DNA of 64,000 nt from Acidimicrobiales bacterium. Lineage in GTDB: Bacteria; Actinomycetota; Acidimicrobiia; Acidimicrobiales; RAAP-2. The translations under genes and the position numbers were made by a program. Position 1 is the stretch's first letter. Every line of letters begins with the position of its first letter. Below are positions 61,385 to 64,000 of the stretch, piece after piece. The notes under the pieces were generated by a model, which was given only the letters and a program-made list of their open reading frames with translations, was not told the origin of the DNA and searched no databases. The stretch lies in contig JASHUY010000017.1 in assembly GCA_030039755.1 (NCBI GenBank), forward strand, positions 1 through 64,000, given 5' to 3'.

Positions 61385-62413
61385 ATGACCATCGAGACGT
61401 CGTACCGCTACGAGCAGATCAGCCCCAAGGCCTACGAGCACCCTGCGGACCGCGCGGCGACCTCCGCGCTCCACGCGGTGCCGTTGCTCGACAAGGTCAT
61501 CAAGCGGCTCATCGACCTCGGGCACGAGAAGCGGCTGCGCCAGATCGTCCTGGGCAACGCGGTGAAGCTGGGGCCCGAGCAGCTCGACGAGATCTGGCGC
61601 CGCTACATCCAGGCGGCGACGATCCTCGACCTGCCCTACGTGCCCGATCTCTACGTCTACAACCAGTCCGAGGTCAACGCGATGACGCTCGGCGCCAACA
61701 AGCCGATCGTCGTCATGAACTCCTCGCTCGTGTCGGGCTACACGATCGACGAGGTCCAGACGGTCCTCGCGCACGAGGCCGGCCACGTGCTGTCCGAGCA
61801 CTACTACTACACGACGGCGCTCGTCCTGCTCGGCCAGTTCCTCAACGGCTCGCTCCCCAAGTCGCTCCTGCTCGGCCTTCCCGCGCGGGGCATCTACTAC
61901 GCCCTGTTGGAGTGGGCACGCGCAGCCGAGCTCTCCTCGGACCGGGCGGCTGCGCTCGTGCGGGCCGACCCGCTCGACCCCTGCCGGGTGATGATGCGGC
62001 TCGCGGGGGGCGCGCTGCCCGGCATGAATTTCGAAGCGTTCCTGAAGCAGGCGACCGAGTACCAGGGGCAGGACGACCTCTTCTCACGTCACGCCCGCTT
62101 CTGGGCGGAGCTCCGGAGGAACCACCCGTTCGCCGTACGACGTGTGAAAGAACTGGTCGACTGGGTTCAATCGGGCGACTACGACCGCATCCGCTCGGGG
62201 TCGTACCCGCGACGCGGGCAGGAACCACCGCCCTCCGCGGAGTTCGACGCGGCGGTCGCCATGTACCGTGCGAAGTTCTCCGCGTTCTTGGATCGCACCG
62301 CCGGCGACGTCCAGCGCCTCGGGCGGCAGTTCAGCGATTGGCTGAGAGCGCGCGCCCCGGGCGCCGGAGCGGCCGACGAGGACGCGGAGGACGACGAGGA
62401 AGAGCCCGAGTAG
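61385..62413 (+). CDS. M48-family zinc metallopeptidase
   Basis: A 342-residue protease. The zinc motif HExxH is His130-Glu131-Ala-Gly-His134 in LAHEAGHVLSEHY, and Glu182 in AAELSSDRAAAL is the third ligand. A hydrophobic stretch (LVLLGQFLNG to LLLGLPARGIYYALL) between them may associate with the membrane, as in HtpX. The C-terminus is acidic (ADEDAEDDEEEPE). ATG 61385 has GGGAGGGG four to five bases upstream. It probably takes part in protein quality control. Confidence 0.92.
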   Translation: MTIETSYRYEQISPKAYEHPADRAATSALHAVPLLDKVIKRLIDLGHEKRLRQIVLGNAVKLGPEQLDEIWRRYIQAATILDLPYVPDLYVYNQSEVNAMTLGANKPIVVMNSSLVSGYTIDEVQTVLAHEAGHVLSEHYYYTTALVLLGQFLNGSLPKSLLLGLPARGIYYALLEWARAAELSSDRAAALVRADPLDPCRVMMRLAGGALPGMNFEAFLKQATEYQGQDDLFSRHARFWAELRRNHPFAVRRVKELVDWVQSGDYDRIRSGSYPRRGQEPPPSAEFDAAVAMYRAKFSAFLDRTAGDVQRLGRQFSDWLRARAPGAGAADEDAEDDEEEPE

Positions 62414-62462
62414 GACTCGCACGGGGCGCGGCCTGTACCCGGTGCCGCGCCGCCCGTAGAGC

Positions 62463-64000
62463 TCAGGCGCTCACCTGTGCCGCCCCGTGCTCCACCTCGC
62501 CCGGCTGCACGGTGCCGACGTACTGGTCGACTCTGGCCGTGTCGAGGCGCCGGTAGATGGCCATGTAGTAGATGAACAGGCTCCAGGCGGCCACGATGAC
62601 GAGGTCCCACCAGAGCGGGATCATGCCGTCAGCCCCGTTCCAGACTGTCTTGAAGATCCCCGTGCCGCCGATCATGCCGCCCGCCCCGAAGTTGCCGAAG
62701 TAGCAGAGGATGCCCATCCCGATGAGCCACGGGAATACCCATACCGCCGCCGCCCAGTCGAGCTTCGGCCGGTTCGGGTTGAGCTTGAACGCGTACGAGG
62801 CGCCGATCAGGATGAAGCCGATGACGAGTCCCGCGTACACGGCCGTGATCGTCGACCAGCCTGCCCAGTAGATGATGAAGTTGCCGAACACGAAGGCGAG
62901 CGGTGCGAGCACCCCGCCCATGGGCAGCAGGTACGGGCGCCGGAGCTCCGGCTTGGACTTGCGGAGCGCACCGAGAGCGAGAGGAGCGCCGCAGTACATC
63001 AGGACCGCCGAGGTGGTCACCGCTGTGACCAGCCTGTACCAGCTCGGGAACGGAAGGAGGAAGAGGATGCCGAAGACGAAGGCGACGGCGACCGCGATTA
63101 GGGGCACCTTCGTGTTGCGGGTCGTCTTCTCGAACGCATTCGGGATGTAGCCGTTCCTCGAGAGCCCGTAGGAGACACGGGACGCCGACGTGATGTAGAT
63201 GAGCCCGGTGCCCGACGGGGAGACCACTGCGTCGAGCCGGAGGATCCACGCCAGCCACGCGAGACCCGCCACCTTCGCCACCGTGTAATAGGGCGAGCTC
63301 GAGAGGAGCGTTGTCTTCATCAGACCGGCCCATGTGTGCGCATGGGCGATCGTCGCCGGGCTCAGCGCGCCGACGAAGGCGAACTGGACCAGGATGTAGA
63401 TCACGCAGCCGATGAGGACCGCCCCGATGACCGAGCGTGGAAGGTCGCGTTGCGGGTTGCGGCTCTCGGCACCGAGCTGGACGGCCTGCTCGAAGCCGAG
63501 CAGGGCGAACACGATGCCGGCGTGCGGGATCGCCTCCATGATCGCTTCGGGGATCGATTTCGTTGTGCCCTTGAACCAGAACCCGCCGTCGGCGCTGAAG
63601 TTGCCCGAGTGGAACTTGAACCCCAGGAACACGATGATCGCCAGGATCGGGATGAGCACCTTCCACGTGGTGACCGTCGTGTTCGTGTGGGCGAACCAAC
63701 GGATGCCGACCACGTTGATGACGACGAAGACCAGCATGAGCCCGATGGCGATCAGCACCCCGTCGGTGGTGAGGATCGCTGTCTTCGCGTTGTACATGAA
63801 GCCACCCCAAGAGGTGGTCGACATGTAGGTGACCGCGGCGATCGCTTCGATCGGCGCGACGGCCGCAGCCTGCAGGTAGGAGAACCACCCGAAGGTCGCG
63901 CCGGCCACGCTGCCGTACGCGTAGTGCGGGTACCGGGCGGTCCCTCCGGAAACGGCGAACATGCCACCGAGCTCCGCGTGGACCAGGGCGATGACGATCA
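62463..64000 (-). CDS. APC-family amino acid permease (5' end outside window)
   Basis: 512 residues of a permease continue beyond the right edge, since the reading frame is open to base 64000 (VIALVHAELGGMFAVSGG at the edge). About 11-12 membrane segments remain. AELGGMFAVSGGTARYPHYAYG, LGAESRNPQRDLPRSV and TSASRVSYGLSRNGYIP are typical of amino acid/polyamine permeases. The C-terminal YMAIYRRLDTARVDQYVG is cytoplasmic. The gene is convergent with the M48 peptidase. The substrate cannot be assigned. Confidence 0.93.
   Translation of the reverse strand, partial: IVIALVHAELGGMFAVSGGTARYPHYAYGSVAGATFGWFSYLQAAAVAPIEAIAAVTYMSTTSWGGFMYNAKTAILTTDGVLIAIGLMLVFVVINVVGIRWFAHTNTTVTTWKVLIPILAIIVFLGFKFHSGNFSADGGFWFKGTTKSIPEAIMEAIPHAGIVFALLGFEQAVQLGAESRNPQRDLPRSVIGAVLIGCVIYILVQFAFVGALSPATIAHAHTWAGLMKTTLLSSSPYYTVAKVAGLAWLAWILRLDAVVSPSGTGLIYITSASRVSYGLSRNGYIPNAFEKTTRNTKVPLIAVAVAFVFGILFLLPFPSWYRLVTAVTTSAVLMYCGAPLALGALRKSKPELRRPYLLPMGGVLAPLAFVFGNFIIYWAGWSTITAVYAGLVIGFILIGASYAFKLNPNRPKLDWAAAVWVFPWLIGMGILCYFGNFGAGGMIGGTGIFKTVWNGADGMIPLWWDLVIVAAWSLFIYYMAIYRRLDTARVDQYVGTVQPGEVEHGAAQVSA

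Overview
The window is GC-rich (roughly 70% by eye), gene-dense DNA with many GTG starts and many 4-base ATGA/GTGA overlaps. Several features point to Actinomycetota: a MurT/GatD pair, a 6C-type small RNA, a DUF3054 protein, a methyltransferase resembling mycobacterial Rv0224c, a tRNA without encoded CCA, and probable leaderless transcripts with TANNNT -10 boxes. No phage, transposase, integrase or CRISPR array was seen. I cannot assign a genus; an uncultured or little-studied actinobacterium fits.

Layout. 1-9.2 kb: the end of an ABC exporter, a MarR regulator, and assorted oxidoreductases, CoA-transferase, VOC protein, SDR and methyltransferases. 9.2-13.6 kb: a drug-efflux module (DHA2 MFS pump facing a MarR regulator, a secreted alpha/beta-hydrolase and a flavin oxidoreductase), with a near-consensus promoter and a candidate operator. 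13.6-19 kb: a somewhat less GC-rich accessory stretch with a beta-lactamase-fold protein, an SDR, beta-carbonic anhydrase, a 52-residue charged protein, a VWA protein paired with an HTH protein, a secreted IPT/TIG-like protein and tRNA-Val(CAC).

19-27.6 kb: a TetR regulator and two tandem 14-bp palindromes face an operon of four genes, each overlapping the next by four bases: fatty acyl-CoA reductase fused to a HAD phosphatase, zinc alcohol dehydrogenase, LarA-like protein, and PlsC-type acyltransferase. A family-2 glycosyltransferase follows. This is the strongest candidate for an undescribed lipid pathway. 27.6-30 kb: gatD and murT (amidation of lipid II), with a 6C RNA upstream. 30-35 kb: LysR, TldD, TldE and a cysteine-desulfurase-like enzyme. 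35-41 kb: a cyclase-family hydrolase, then M20 peptidase, nadC and a GAF/SpoIIE phosphatase.

41-55 kb is dominated by potassium. It holds two TrkA-type gating proteins, a KimA-like APC transporter fused to USP-like and OB-fold domains, and a complete kdpFABC operon with an extra 27-residue membrane peptide and an OB-fold protein at its ends. KdpD is split into two divergent genes, the kinase half being followed by kdpE; an acyl-CoA dehydrogenase follows the other half. 55-64 kb: small membrane proteins, a flavin disulfide reductase, an O-methyltransferase, an MFS transporter, an M48 metalloprotease and a truncated APC permease.

Starts were chosen from Shine-Dalgarno spacing, overlap with the upstream gene, or a -10 box placed 6-7 bases before the start codon. 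Family assignments come from motifs read by eye; no database search was possible.
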